From positions 1-20,683 of the forward strand of contig JARYGU010000037.1 of assembly GCA_033795365.1 (NCBI GenBank): a stretch of 20,683 nucleotides of DNA. The letters run 5' to 3'. A model generated the notes under the pieces. It made no database searches. It was given only the letters and a program-made list of their open reading frames with translations, and was not told the origin of the DNA. The position numbers and the translations under genes were made by a program. Source of the stretch: JARYGU01 sp033795365 (GTDB lineage Bacteria; Pseudomonadota; Alphaproteobacteria; Rhizobiales; Rhizobiaceae). Of this stretch, positions 1 through 6,736 are shown one piece after another (within the stretch, counting starts at the first letter, position 1; the number at the start of each line of letters is the position of its first letter).

Positions 1-24
1 TGTCCACAGTCTCCATTGTGGACA
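1..24. repeat. 8-bp perfect inverted repeat at window edge
   Basis: TGTCCACA at 1-8 is the exact reverse complement of TGTGGACA at 17-24, with an 8-nt spacer. It lies about 50 bp beyond the stop codon of the reverse-strand nucleotidyltransferase gene, so it could form a terminator hairpin for that gene, or be a recombination or binding site. No T tract is visible on either side. The window starts at its first base, so the repeat may extend further left. Confidence 0.5.
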
Positions 25-73
25 CAGAATCCCTCACTGCCACGTCTATGAACAGGTGCGGGGATTTCCGCGC

Positions 74-586
74 TTACTTTTCTTTGAGGGGTAGAAGCGC
101 CTCGATGACGTAGTCGTCGCCACATGCCCGAGCCACGCAGGCGATATCGAACATGTCACGAGGCTGCAGGGTGCTTCCCCGGTAATGAACTTTCTTTGCT
201 ATGATTTCGGCAGGTGTCTCGAGATCGACTTCCACCCCGCGCACGCTAACGCGTGTAGTCGGCTCGTCGGTGAGGCCCGAAGCGCAGATGTAGTCGATCT
301 CGCCGATTTCCTTGAAAATGATCTTGATCGCGTGGGTCCCGTCGGATTGGTAGTCATCCGGGTTCATTTTCAACGTGTAACCCTGTGTCGTCGGGTTCAG
401 ATACGGCAGCACCTGCGGGTCATCGATGAATATGTCGATGTCGAAGCTCTCGCGGTGATTTATCTGGAGCATCAAGGCAGTACCGCCACCGAACGTCCAG
501 CTATCCACGACGGTGAAGGACGTATTTGCCTGAGCGATAATCGAAACGGCCTCGTCAAACAGGCTTTCCCAATGGCTCATCGCCAT
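74..586 (-). CDS. AbiEii/AbiGii-type nucleotidyltransferase (putative type IV toxin-like protein)
   Basis: A 170-residue protein of the nucleotidyltransferase AbiEii/AbiGii toxin family. The N-terminal third carries the family signature: GGGTAL, then R-x-S-F-D-I-D-I-F, giving the GG-x-T and DxD metal/nucleotide-binding motifs. A later segment, PAEIIAKKVHYRG followed by RDMFDIA, matches the conserved C-terminal helices. Classical AbiEii toxins are about 300 residues and pair with an upstream AbiEi antitoxin; this one is a short version. The ATG at 586 is five bases after the stop of the upstream 91-residue gene, so the two are almost certainly one operon; an ATG two codons in (580) is better spaced from a GAGGG. 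Family knowledge suggests nucleotidyl transfer to RNA or protein and a role in phage defence or stress; the actual substrate cannot be read here. It could also be a non-toxic orphan transferase. Confidence 0.8.
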   Translation of the reverse strand: MAMSHWESLFDEAVSIIAQANTSFTVVDSWTFGGGTALMLQINHRESFDIDIFIDDPQVLPYLNPTTQGYTLKMNPDDYQSDGTHAIKIIFKEIGEIDYICASGLTDEPTTRVSVRGVEVDLETPAEIIAKKVHYRGSTLQPRDMFDIACVARACGDDYVIEALLPLKEK

Positions 587-591
587 AACCC

Positions 592-867
592 TCAGGCAGC
601 CAGGGCGAGAGGGTATCCGGCGAGCTGGGAGAACTTCTGGGCGATCTCGGCCGCAGCCGTGTGATCGATTTCCATCTCATCCAGAAACTGGTGCTGTAGG
701 TCGGCATTCACTTCCGAATAGAAGGAAAACGCGCTGGCATCGTAATTCTCGACGCTCGCGATGTCGGAAATCTTGGAAGCGAGTTGCTCAGCCGAAAGGT
801 TCGTCCCGTAAGGGGCGTTAACCGTCGAGAGCACTTTGAACGCAACGCTGGACATCGACATCACCAT
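592..867 (-). CDS. small hypothetical protein, upstream partner of the AbiEii-type gene
   Basis: A 91-residue acidic protein that I do not recognise. It has no visible signal peptide, membrane segment or helix-turn-helix; the sequence looks mostly helical, with SAEQLASKISDIASV in the middle and HTAAAEIAQKFSQLAGYP near the end. Three start codons compete (867, 861, 855, giving MVMSMSS), and none has a good ribosome-binding site. Its stop is five bases before the nucleotidyltransferase start, so it is the first gene of a two-gene operon. Position and size suggest an antitoxin or accessory protein, but it does not resemble the winged-helix AbiEi antitoxin, so this is inference from context only. 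Confidence 0.65.
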   Translation of the reverse strand: MVMSMSSVAFKVLSTVNAPYGTNLSAEQLASKISDIASVENYDASAFSFYSEVNADLQHQFLDEMEIDHTAAAEIAQKFSQLAGYPLALAA

Positions 868-1477
868 CAGTTTTCAAGCAACTATGTAATACGTACACAG
901 TGAAAACGCAAGAAACACGTCAGACGCAGCACGTGCAACGGCACTGGAACACGTTAGAAACGCCGACGCGACGAACGTGACGCTGCCCGAAGCGCCTATA
1001 GTGACAACGGCATGAACGCAATGCGTACATGTGTAACGGTAGCGCATGCCACAAGTTCCTTATGTGCGCGGTCCGCATTAATCGCGTATTGCGCCGAGAA
1101 TTCACCCTGCCTTTGGCATAGGAGGGAACGGTATAAGGACTTTACGCCTCTCCCATGCGGAAATCGTTCGACTGGCATTGGCGCGGGAAACCTGTTTGTT
1201 ATCAATACTGTCGCGCGACGCTCCACCAGGCTCAAAATTTAGCTGGCGCTATCTAACCTTGGAGACCCGCATATGACAGCAGACACACTCGCGAGTAGTT
1301 TGCTTGGGTGATCAACGGGATGTGGCGGTTGGGACCTGTTTGGTCAGAGGTATGTGGCGGCTGAACCAACTGTTTGTGGCGGCCGAAACGCTAAGTGCTT
1401 GATTCACGGTGGCCGGTGGTTCAGACGTTTATGGCGGGCCACATCCTGCATATCCGTGTGTCGTGCTGACCGGCTGC
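868..1477. other. gene-poor interval with probable mobile-element debris
   Basis: About 600 bp without a convincing gene. The short open frames on both strands lack family resemblance and good ribosome-binding sites. The left part (868-1260) must hold the promoter of the two-gene AbiEii operon, but I see no clear -35/-10 pair. Around 1273 a 12-codon frame starts with ATG after a GGAG and stops at the beginning of a repeat cluster (1321-1382), which could be the stump of a gene cut by an insertion. The part from 1383 to 1477 holds one more weak copy of the repeat core (around 1430) and lies just downstream of the DUF2200 gene. Confidence 0.5.
1321..1382. repeat. three direct TGTGGCGG repeats, possible insertion-sequence end
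   Basis: TGTGGCGG occurs exactly at 1321-1328, 1353-1360 and 1375-1382, all in the same orientation, with a degenerate copy (TTATGGCGG) near 1430. Spacing is 32 and 22 bp. Several short same-orientation repeats close to one end are typical of transposase-binding sites at termini of IS21-family elements. No transposase gene is in the window, so if this is an IS end the element has been deleted. The family assignment is inference. Confidence 0.45.
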
Positions 1478-1828
1478 CTATTTTCGCAGGATTTTCTCCA
1501 TCGCTTTTCCCTTCGCGAGTTCATCGATCAGTTTGTCCAGATAGCGAATTTCCCGCATCGTCGTTTCCTGGATCTCTTCCACGCGGACGCCGCAGATCAC
1601 TCCGGTAATCAACGATCTGGAGGGATTCATCCGGGGCGCCTGCGCAAAGAAATCCTGGAAATTGGTGTTCTTCGCCAACTGATCGTCGAGCGCCTGTTGG
1701 CTGTATCCCGTCAGCCAGCGGATGATTTCATCGACCTCCGCCTTCGTGCGTCCCTTCTTCTCGGCCTTGGCGAGATAGTGAGGGTAGACGCTCGCGACGC
1801 CGATTGAATAGATGCGATGGCCCGTCAT
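1478..1828 (-). CDS. DUF2200 family protein
   Basis: A 116-residue cytoplasmic protein that I recognise as DUF2200. It shows the characteristic blocks HRIYSIGVASVYPHY near the start, KKGRTKAEVDEIIRWLTGYS at about residues 24-43, MNPSRSLITGVICGVRVEEI in the middle, and the C-terminal REIRYLDKLIDELAKGKAMEKILRK. Length matches the family. The start is well supported: AGGAGG lies four bases before the ATG. The family is widespread in bacteria, with no established biochemical function. The next gene upstream on the same strand, the GNAT acetyltransferase, ends about 97 bp away; co-transcription is possible but unproven. Confidence 0.93.
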   Translation of the reverse strand: MTGHRIYSIGVASVYPHYLAKAEKKGRTKAEVDEIIRWLTGYSQQALDDQLAKNTNFQDFFAQAPRMNPSRSLITGVICGVRVEEIQETTMREIRYLDKLIDELAKGKAMEKILRK

Positions 1829-1925
1829 GCGTCCTCCTGAACGATACTTTGTTGCTGCGGCCCTCGGCCTGCGGTCTCCTCCGGTACTCTCTTATACCAT
1901 CAACTTCCCCGTCGTCGGACCCCTG

Positions 1926-2420
1926 CTACTTCAACGTCTTCGTCATCTCGATCATCGTGCGGCGGAAACCCGCTGCATCGAACATCCGCTGGGCTGTCTC
2001 GTTTCGGGCGGCGGTGGAGAGGACGACCTGCCTCATTCCGCGCGCGGCCAGCTCTGCGAGGACTGCCTCAAGCAGCTTTCTCCCTACGCCTTTTCCTCGC
2101 TGCCGGAGGTCGACGAAGATGTCGTGGATGACGCCCGCAGGCCCTCTCAAGGACATGTAGTCGTGCCCTTCGAGACCCGCATAGGCATAGCCGGCCGCGG
2201 CATCGTCGATTTCCGCGACCATGATGACGGTATTCTTCCTTCCGAGCTGGCTTTCGAGCCAGTCGGCATAGGACCTTGGCGTGCCGCCGTCCGCAGGAAT
2301 GAACCGTTCCTCGTCCCATTCATGGTGCAGCGACATCAGGTGGGCGCCGAACTTTCCGAGCGCCTCGAGATCCTCCTTGCGGGCGGGTCTGATCAAAACA
2401 TGGGCAACCGCGTCTTCCAT
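1926..2420 (-). CDS. GNAT family N-acetyltransferase
   Basis: A 164-residue GCN5-related acetyltransferase. It begins with the usual beta-1/alpha-1 pattern (VLIRPARKEDLEAL). The acetyl-CoA pyrophosphate loop is clear: VHDIFVDLRQRGKGVGRKLLEAVLAEL, containing Q/R-x-x-G-x-G. The C-terminal motif B region is VVLSTAARNETAQRMFDAAGFRRT. I chose the ATG at 2420 because GAAGGAAGG sits upstream at suitable spacing and the fold starts immediately after it; an in-frame ATG at 2462 would add 14 unconserved residues. The acceptor cannot be predicted from sequence. It is divergent from the exported carboxymuconolactone-decarboxylase-like gene, and the roughly 265-bp gap between them should hold both promoters, though I cannot place them. 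Confidence 0.88.
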   Translation of the reverse strand: MEDAVAHVLIRPARKEDLEALGKFGAHLMSLHHEWDEERFIPADGGTPRSYADWLESQLGRKNTVIMVAEIDDAAAGYAYAGLEGHDYMSLRGPAGVIHDIFVDLRQRGKGVGRKLLEAVLAELAARGMRQVVLSTAARNETAQRMFDAAGFRRTMIEMTKTLK

Positions 2421-2685
2421 GGAATGCCTTCCTTCATCGAGTGCCAGGGCTTTCCGGCGCATCCGAACGCCGCACCGTGCGTAGACGTTCTACACCACGT
2501 GGATTGGTTTCATTCATGAATCTCCTTTCTAGGTTCTTGCGGTTTGGGAGGGCTAATCTCCTTGCCTGAGCGCTGATACATTCGTCGCAGGCCGGTCTGA
2601 CACCTCACGCTTTTCCGCCACCGACGGAGCTATGCCGCACTCTGGAACACGCTTCAGAGCCGACCCGAAGGAGATGATAGACTTC

Positions 2686-3474
2686 ATGAACTTGATTGCC
2701 GCCACCATGCTTTTCGCCACCGTAGGAACGACGGCACTCGCCCAGCAACGGACCGAGGCGTCATCGCCGCTGCAGGCGCCGTCTTCCTTGTCCGCCGCCG
2801 ACGTTCAATCCGTCTCGCCGGCTCTCGCCCGCTACGCTCAGGAGAATGTCGTTACAGACCTTTGGGCACGTCCCCAGCTTTCCCCGAGGGATCGCAGCAT
2901 CGTCACGGTCGCCATTCTGATCGCGCGCGGCCAGGCCCTCGACCTGCCGCACTACATGAACGTTGCGCTCGATAGCGGCGTGACGCCGAAGGAGCTCTCG
3001 GAAACGATCACACACCTGGCCTTCTATTCAGGATGGCCGAACGCAATGACCGCGATAGCGGCCGCGAAGGACGTCTTTGCCCAGCGGAATATCGGCTCCG
3101 ACCAACTGCCGGATGCGTCGCCCGAGCTGACCGCGCTCAACGAGGAAGGCGAAGCGGCAAGACAGGCTGCGGTCCAGCAGCTCCTGGATGCTGCCAGCCC
3201 CGGACTTGACCGGTTTACGACCAATCCTCTGTTCAGAGATGTCTGGCTGCGCCCCGATCTCGCTCTGCGCGACCGGAGCCTCGTCACTATCAGCGCATTG
3301 ATGGCAAACGGACAGGTCGCTCAGCTTACCGGACACCTCAACAGGGCGCTCGACAACGGGCTGACCCCGGAGCAGGCGGGCGAAGTCGTCACGCAGGTTG
3401 CGTTTTATGCAGGTTGGCCGAACGCGTTCTCCGCCGGGCCGGTGATAGCCGACGTCCTGAAGAAGCGCCAGTAA
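2686..3474 (+). CDS. exported tandem-domain carboxymuconolactone decarboxylase-like protein
   Basis: A 262-residue protein with two carboxymuconolactone-decarboxylase (AhpD-like) domains. The halves repeat each other: RPQLSPRDRSIVTVA with FYSGWPNAMTA in the first (about residues 50-125) and RPDLALRDRSLVTIS with FYAGWPNAFSA in the second (about 180-250). Each keeps the G-[LV]-T-P-[KE]-[EQ] helix; neither has the CxxC of AhpD peroxidase partners, so a thiol peroxidase role is unlikely. The start of the mature region (ATMLFATVGTTALA, then QQ) looks like a Sec signal peptide, putting the protein in the periplasm. Start choice is uncertain: 2686 has AAGGAG 12 bases upstream; in-frame ATGs at 2674 and 2632 are alternatives. 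It is followed after 41 bp by an exported cupin, probably in one operon. Substrate is unknown. Confidence 0.82.
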   Translation: MNLIAATMLFATVGTTALAQQRTEASSPLQAPSSLSAADVQSVSPALARYAQENVVTDLWARPQLSPRDRSIVTVAILIARGQALDLPHYMNVALDSGVTPKELSETITHLAFYSGWPNAMTAIAAAKDVFAQRNIGSDQLPDASPELTALNEEGEAARQAAVQQLLDAASPGLDRFTTNPLFRDVWLRPDLALRDRSLVTISALMANGQVAQLTGHLNRALDNGLTPEQAGEVVTQVAFYAGWPNAFSAGPVIADVLKKRQ

Positions 3475-3515
3475 CAGGTGCCTGACCTGCCGAACGATCA
3501 ATAAGGAACACAATC

Positions 3516-3989
3516 ATGAAGAAGACCCTTCTCGCCGCCGCGCTCTCGACGGTCGCCCTGGCGGACGCATCGGCTGCCCGGGCCGATGACATTCGGGTAA
3601 ATCCGGTCGGCGCCTCTCCGTCGGTCATTGCCGATCCGAAGAACTTCTCGGGCAATGTGGTGGTCGACCTCCTGCTTCCGAGCTCGATCGAGACGCCGGC
3701 GTCGTCAGGGCTGGTCTCGTTCGCTCCAGGGGCGCGCACGGCATGGCATAGCCATCCGCTGGGCCAGATGCTGATCGTGACGGCGGGCAGGGGCTGGGTT
3801 CAGCAGGAAGGACGGGCGCGCCAGGAGATCCGCCAGGGAGAGACCGTGTGGATTCCCGCGGGCGTCAAGCATTGGCATGGAGCGACCGCAGATAATGCCA
3901 TGAGCCATTACGCCATCACCTATGTTCAGGACGGCAAGAACGCCGACTGGATGGAGCTCGTCACGGACGAGCAGTATCTCGACCGGTAA
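3516..3989 (+). CDS. exported cupin-domain protein
   Basis: A 157-residue single-domain cupin with a Sec signal peptide (MKKTLLAAALSTVALADASAARA, cleavage near residue 23). Cupin motif 1 is visible as PGARTAWHSHPLGQMLIVTAGRG, with likely metal ligands His78, His80 and Gln84; motif 2 is GETVWIPAGVKHWHGA, with His119 or His121. This arrangement resembles the small manganese/iron cupins that include bacterial hydroxynitrile-lyase-like proteins, but the reaction is not predictable. AAGGA lies upstream of the ATG. It sits 41 bp after the exported tandem-domain carboxymuconolactone-decarboxylase-like gene; pairing of these two families is common, so they probably act on the same small molecule in the periplasm. 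Confidence 0.88.
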   Translation: MKKTLLAAALSTVALADASAARADDIRVNPVGASPSVIADPKNFSGNVVVDLLLPSSIETPASSGLVSFAPGARTAWHSHPLGQMLIVTAGRGWVQQEGRARQEIRQGETVWIPAGVKHWHGATADNAMSHYAITYVQDGKNADWMELVTDEQYLDR

Positions 3990-3997
3990 GATGGGAA

Positions 3998-4018
3998 AGG
4001 GGAGCTCCGGCTTCCCCT
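3998..4018 (+). terminator. possible terminator hairpin after the cupin gene
   Basis: AGGGGA at 3998-4003 pairs with TCCCCT at 4013-4018, with room for further pairing in the loop. It begins nine bases after the cupin stop codon. There is no T tract after it, so it may work only as an RNA-stabilising or Rho-assisted end. Confidence 0.35.
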
Positions 4019-4192
4019 CGACCGCCGCGGAAGTTCGCTGATGTCCGCCACTTTGTAGAGACGCCGACTGCAATGGTATCGAGCCGTTCGGCAGCAGTCG
4101 GAAGAGCCTTCAAGCTCGCGGGCGGGGCGAATGCCGATCCAAACGCGCATCGATGCATGAAAGAATATTCCCGGTCCGTGAGCGATTTTAAT

Positions 4193-4213
4193 CTATAAAA
4201 TCTATCGACAATA
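4193..4213 (+). promoter_or_regulatory. putative operator A, shared with the aminotransferase promoter region
   Basis: An AT-rich 21-bp element 69 bp before the binding-protein start. It is identical at 17 of 21 positions to the element at 8151-8171. Its left part is CTATA-N5-TATCG, an imperfect inverted repeat of the T-N11-A kind bound by LysR-type regulators. It stands out against the GC-rich surroundings. Its role as operator is inferred from the second copy at the matching place before operon B; no regulator gene is in the window. Confidence 0.55.
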
Positions 4214-4261
4214 TATGTTGATGATAGTCTGTTTTCCTCGAATATTGCGAGGGGGCATGCG

Positions 4262-5296
4262 ATGAGCCGAGATTCCAAGACCGATATCTCCAGGGGCATT
4301 TCGCGCCGTGGCCTGATCAAGGCCGCGGGCGTGACGGCAGCGGCGGCAGCTGCAGGCGTGATCGGCGCACGGTCCGCACGCTATGCCGTTGCCGGCAATC
4401 TTATCCCGATCAAGCTGGAATGGACCGAGGTGGCCGCCTGCCACTCGCCCGTGGGCTTCGGTCTCGCAAAGGGCATCTATGCCAAGCATGGTCTCGAGGT
4501 GGAGCTCTTCTATCAGGGCGCGAGCGGTCAGACGCTGATCCAGGCATTGGCCACGCGCAAGGCCGAGGCCGGGCCGGGCCTGCTTTACGACTGGCTGAAG
4601 CCGATCGAGCAGGGTTTCGACGTGCGCCTCTTCGCAGGGTCTCATGGCGGCTGCCAAAGCGTGCTCGTCAAACCTGACTCGGGCATCAAGACGCTGACGG
4701 ACCTCAAGGGAAAAACGATCGGTACCTTCGACGTCATGTCGCCTTCGCGCGTCGCCTTCTCCGTGGCACTTGCCAAGGCCGGGCTCAACCCGGAAACCGA
4801 CGTCACCTGGAAGGTCTTCCCGTTCGATCTCGTTGCGGAGGGCGTGCTGAAGGGCGAGGCGGACGCCGTCGCCCACATGGATCCCTGGGCTTATTCCTAC
4901 GAGAAGCAGCACGGCTTCCTGCGTGTGGCGGATACCCAGACCGGAACCTTCCAGGACCGGGTCTGCTGCGTGATCGGCGTCAACGGCGACTACTATGAAG
5001 CGAACAGGGATGCGATCAAGCGCGTTGCCGCGGCAAACCTCGAAATCCACCAGTACACCGCCAAGCATCCCGACGAGGTGGCGAAGTGGTATTTCGACAC
5101 GCTGAAGCCCGGCCTGCCGCTCGAGGACCTGACGGAGGTTCTGGCCTCCTTCACCTACCATGACCACTGGTTCGGCAAGGAGCTCCTCAAGGAGGTCAGG
5201 ATCGGTTACGAAGATCTCAAGCTGACCGGGGTCATCGACGCGTCGACCGATCCGGAGGAGATCGCAAACCGCATCACGATCGACATCTTCGCGTGA
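4262..5296 (+). CDS. ABC transporter substrate-binding protein, NitT/TauT (sulfonate) type, Tat-exported
   Basis: A 344-residue periplasmic binding protein of the SsuA/TauA/NMT1 superfamily. A twin-arginine signal is clear: SRRGLIKAAG at residues 14-23, followed by an alanine-rich hydrophobic stretch, so it is exported folded. The mature part has the family pattern: LEWTEVAACHSPVGFGLAKGIYAKHGLEVELF, a GQTLIQALATRKAEAG segment, and LTDLKGKTIGTFDVMSPSRVAFSVALAKAGL, ending in GEADAVAHMDPWAYSYE. The family carries aliphatic sulfonates, taurine, nitrate or pyrimidine precursors; the MetY-type gene four positions downstream points to a sulfur compound. GAGGGGG lies six bases before the ATG. It is the first gene of operon A, and its stop overlaps the permease GTG. 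The ligand cannot be read from sequence. Confidence 0.9.
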   Translation: MSRDSKTDISRGISRRGLIKAAGVTAAAAAAGVIGARSARYAVAGNLIPIKLEWTEVAACHSPVGFGLAKGIYAKHGLEVELFYQGASGQTLIQALATRKAEAGPGLLYDWLKPIEQGFDVRLFAGSHGGCQSVLVKPDSGIKTLTDLKGKTIGTFDVMSPSRVAFSVALAKAGLNPETDVTWKVFPFDLVAEGVLKGEADAVAHMDPWAYSYEKQHGFLRVADTQTGTFQDRVCCVIGVNGDYYEANRDAIKRVAAANLEIHQYTAKHPDEVAKWYFDTLKPGLPLEDLTEVLASFTYHDHWFGKELLKEVRIGYEDLKLTGVIDASTDPEEIANRITIDIFA

Positions 5297-6303
5297 TCCC
5301 GATGAGCGCTGCTGTCGACGAAAGCTTTGGCGAAGCGGGGGGCCGGTCGCTCGCCCTGTCTTCCAGGGGAATTTGGCGCAACGGATTGCTGGCCGCCGGC
5401 ACCTGGCTTCTTGCGGCGGCGGTGACCTACGGCTTGCCCGACGTCATCACCTGGGGGGCGACCGGGCTGTTTGCGGCCGTGACCCTCGCCGGCGCCGGCA
5501 TCTTCTTCGTGCTTTCGGTCACGGTTCATCGGCTCGGCAGCGTTGGCAGGATCGTGGTGCATTACGGGCCCTGGTTCATCGTGCTCGGCCTCTGGCTCGC
5601 CGCCTGGGAAGTGCTGACGGCAAAGCTCGGCTGGCTGCCGAAGCCTTTCTTCTCGCCGCCGCAAGGCCTGCTGCACGTCTACATGACGGATTGGGAGCGC
5701 CTGCTCATCTGCATCGCCTATACGGGCCGGCTCTGGACCCTCGGCTTCTTCTCCGGCGTTCTGGCCGGCTTTGCCGCCGGCGTGGCGCTCCGCTGGTCGA
5801 AGCGCTTTGCCTATTGGGGCATGCCGCTCCTGAAGCTCATCGGTCCGGTGCCGGCGAGCGCCTGGATTCCCTGCACCTTCTTCATCTTTCCGACGACGTT
5901 CCATGCCTCGATCTTCCTCGTGGCGCTGGCTTCCGGCATTCCCGTGGCGATCCTGACGGCTGCCGGTGTCGGCCAGGTCAACCGGTCCTTCTACGACGTT
6001 GCGCGCACGCTCGGTGCCGGCGATCGCTTCCTCGTTCTCAAGGTGGCGGTTCCCGCTTCCCTGCCGAACGTCTTCGTCGGCGTCTTCATGGGCCTCTATT
6101 ATTCCTTCGCCGTTCTGGTCGTCGCGGAGATGCTGGGCGCCAAGTTCGGGCTTGGCTGGTATCTCCAGTTCAACACGGCCTATTCGGCCTATGCGAATGT
6201 CTACGCGGCGCTCGTCATCATGGCGCTAATCTGCGCCGGTCTCGTGCGCTTGCTCTTTCTCATGCGTGACAGGCTTCTCGGCTGGCAGAAGGGAATTCTC
6301 TGA
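5293..6303 (+). CDS. ABC transporter permease, SsuC/TauC type, with N-terminal extension
   Basis: A 336-residue inner-membrane permease of the binding-protein-dependent transport family. The EAA-type loop for contact with the ATPase is visible: DVARTLGAGDRFLVLKVAVPASLPNVFVGVFMG, late in the protein. SsuC/TauC-type permeases are usually about 250-280 residues; this one has an extra N-terminal 70-80 residues with what look like two additional membrane segments (LLAAGTWLLAAAVTYGLP and LFAAVTLAGAGIFFVLSV). The start may be GTG at 5293, whose GTGA overlaps the binding-protein stop, or ATG at 5302. Its stop overlaps the ATG of the truncated ATPase remnant (TGATG). With the binding protein it should form an importer, but the cognate ATPase is missing. 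Confidence 0.9.
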   Translation: MIPMSAAVDESFGEAGGRSLALSSRGIWRNGLLAAGTWLLAAAVTYGLPDVITWGATGLFAAVTLAGAGIFFVLSVTVHRLGSVGRIVVHYGPWFIVLGLWLAAWEVLTAKLGWLPKPFFSPPQGLLHVYMTDWERLLICIAYTGRLWTLGFFSGVLAGFAAGVALRWSKRFAYWGMPLLKLIGPVPASAWIPCTFFIFPTTFHASIFLVALASGIPVAILTAAGVGQVNRSFYDVARTLGAGDRFLVLKVAVPASLPNVFVGVFMGLYYSFAVLVVAEMLGAKFGLGWYLQFNTAYSAYANVYAALVIMALICAGLVRLLFLMRDRLLGWQKGIL

Positions 6304-6416
6304 TGTCGCTCGCGCTCGTGGAAGCCTCGGGGTCCGATAGCATCGCCCTTGACGCCGTGGCGGTTTCCCATCGCTGCGCCCCGTTGCCTCCTCGAAATGC
6401 CGGGGATCTCGCATGA
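6303..6416 (+). pseudogene. 37-codon remnant of the importer ATPase (SsuB/TauB type)
   Basis: A short frame that starts inside the permease stop (TGATG) and ends inside the start of the next gene (ATGA), so both translational-coupling junctions expected for a full gene are intact. The peptide starts MSLALVEASG and continues IALDAVAVSHR, which matches the first beta-strand region of SsuB/TauB/NrtD-type ATPases just before the Walker A segment. It then goes straight to a Cys/Pro-rich tail and stops; Walker A, the Q-loop, LSGGQ and Walker B are all absent. I infer an internal deletion of roughly 200-230 codons from a normal ATPase gene. No other ATPase of this type is in the window; MetN belongs to a different importer. 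Confidence 0.7.
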
Positions 6417-6709
6417 CGTCCGGCAGCCGCGCCTATCAGGCAGTGGCGCTCGCCGGCGGCGTATTCGCCCTTCTGTCGCTTGGCTGGTGGTGGCTGATCT
6501 TCAGCAAGGTCGTCGAGAACGAATACCTGACGGTCGGGCAGGCCGTCACCTGCATAGCCGGGGCGACGGATCTTTGCTCGCTCGCGCAGGCGCTCTGCAC
6601 CAACGATCATCTCTATGGCATCCGCTGGTACGCACCCGAGGCCTTCTGGGCGGCGGCGGCCATTCTCGTTGCCGGGACCATTCTCTCGGCCCGGCCGTCC
6701 CGCGCCTGA
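6413..6709 (+). CDS. small two-helix membrane protein of the importer operon
   Basis: A 98-residue protein with two predicted membrane helices: AYQAVALAGGVFALLSLGWWWLIF near the start and YAPEAFWAAAAILVAGTILSA at the end. Between them is a roughly 40-residue soluble loop with three cysteines (CIAGATDLCSLAQALC) and the block DHLYGIRWYAPEAFW. I do not recognise a named family. The ATG overlaps the stop of the ATPase remnant (ATGA), and the next gene (MetY type) starts 27 bp later with its own strong ribosome-binding site. Its place among the transporter genes suggests an accessory subunit. The cysteine-bearing loop could bind a metal or form disulfides, which is speculation. Confidence 0.75.
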   Translation: MTSGSRAYQAVALAGGVFALLSLGWWWLIFSKVVENEYLTVGQAVTCIAGATDLCSLAQALCTNDHLYGIRWYAPEAFWAAAAILVAGTILSARPSRA

Positions 6710-6736
6710 CCGCGCCGTATCGAAAGGAGGATTTCA

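Noticed and set aside
996..1242. Overlapping short frames of 60-80 codons on both strands
   Set aside because: No good ribosome-binding sites, no family resemblance, and biased composition; probably chance frames in non-coding DNA.
2632..2685. Longer start for the tandem CMD-like protein
   Set aside because: The leader is polar and the nearest GGAG is only two bases from the ATG; the later start gives a usable ribosome-binding site. The choice stays uncertain.
4147..4161. Second similarity between the operon A and B upstream regions (GCATC-A/G-ATGC block, also at 8122-8136)
   Set aside because: It matches at 12 of 15 positions, but its distance from the 21-bp element differs (46 versus 29 bp) and it is self-complementary in part, so chance is likely.
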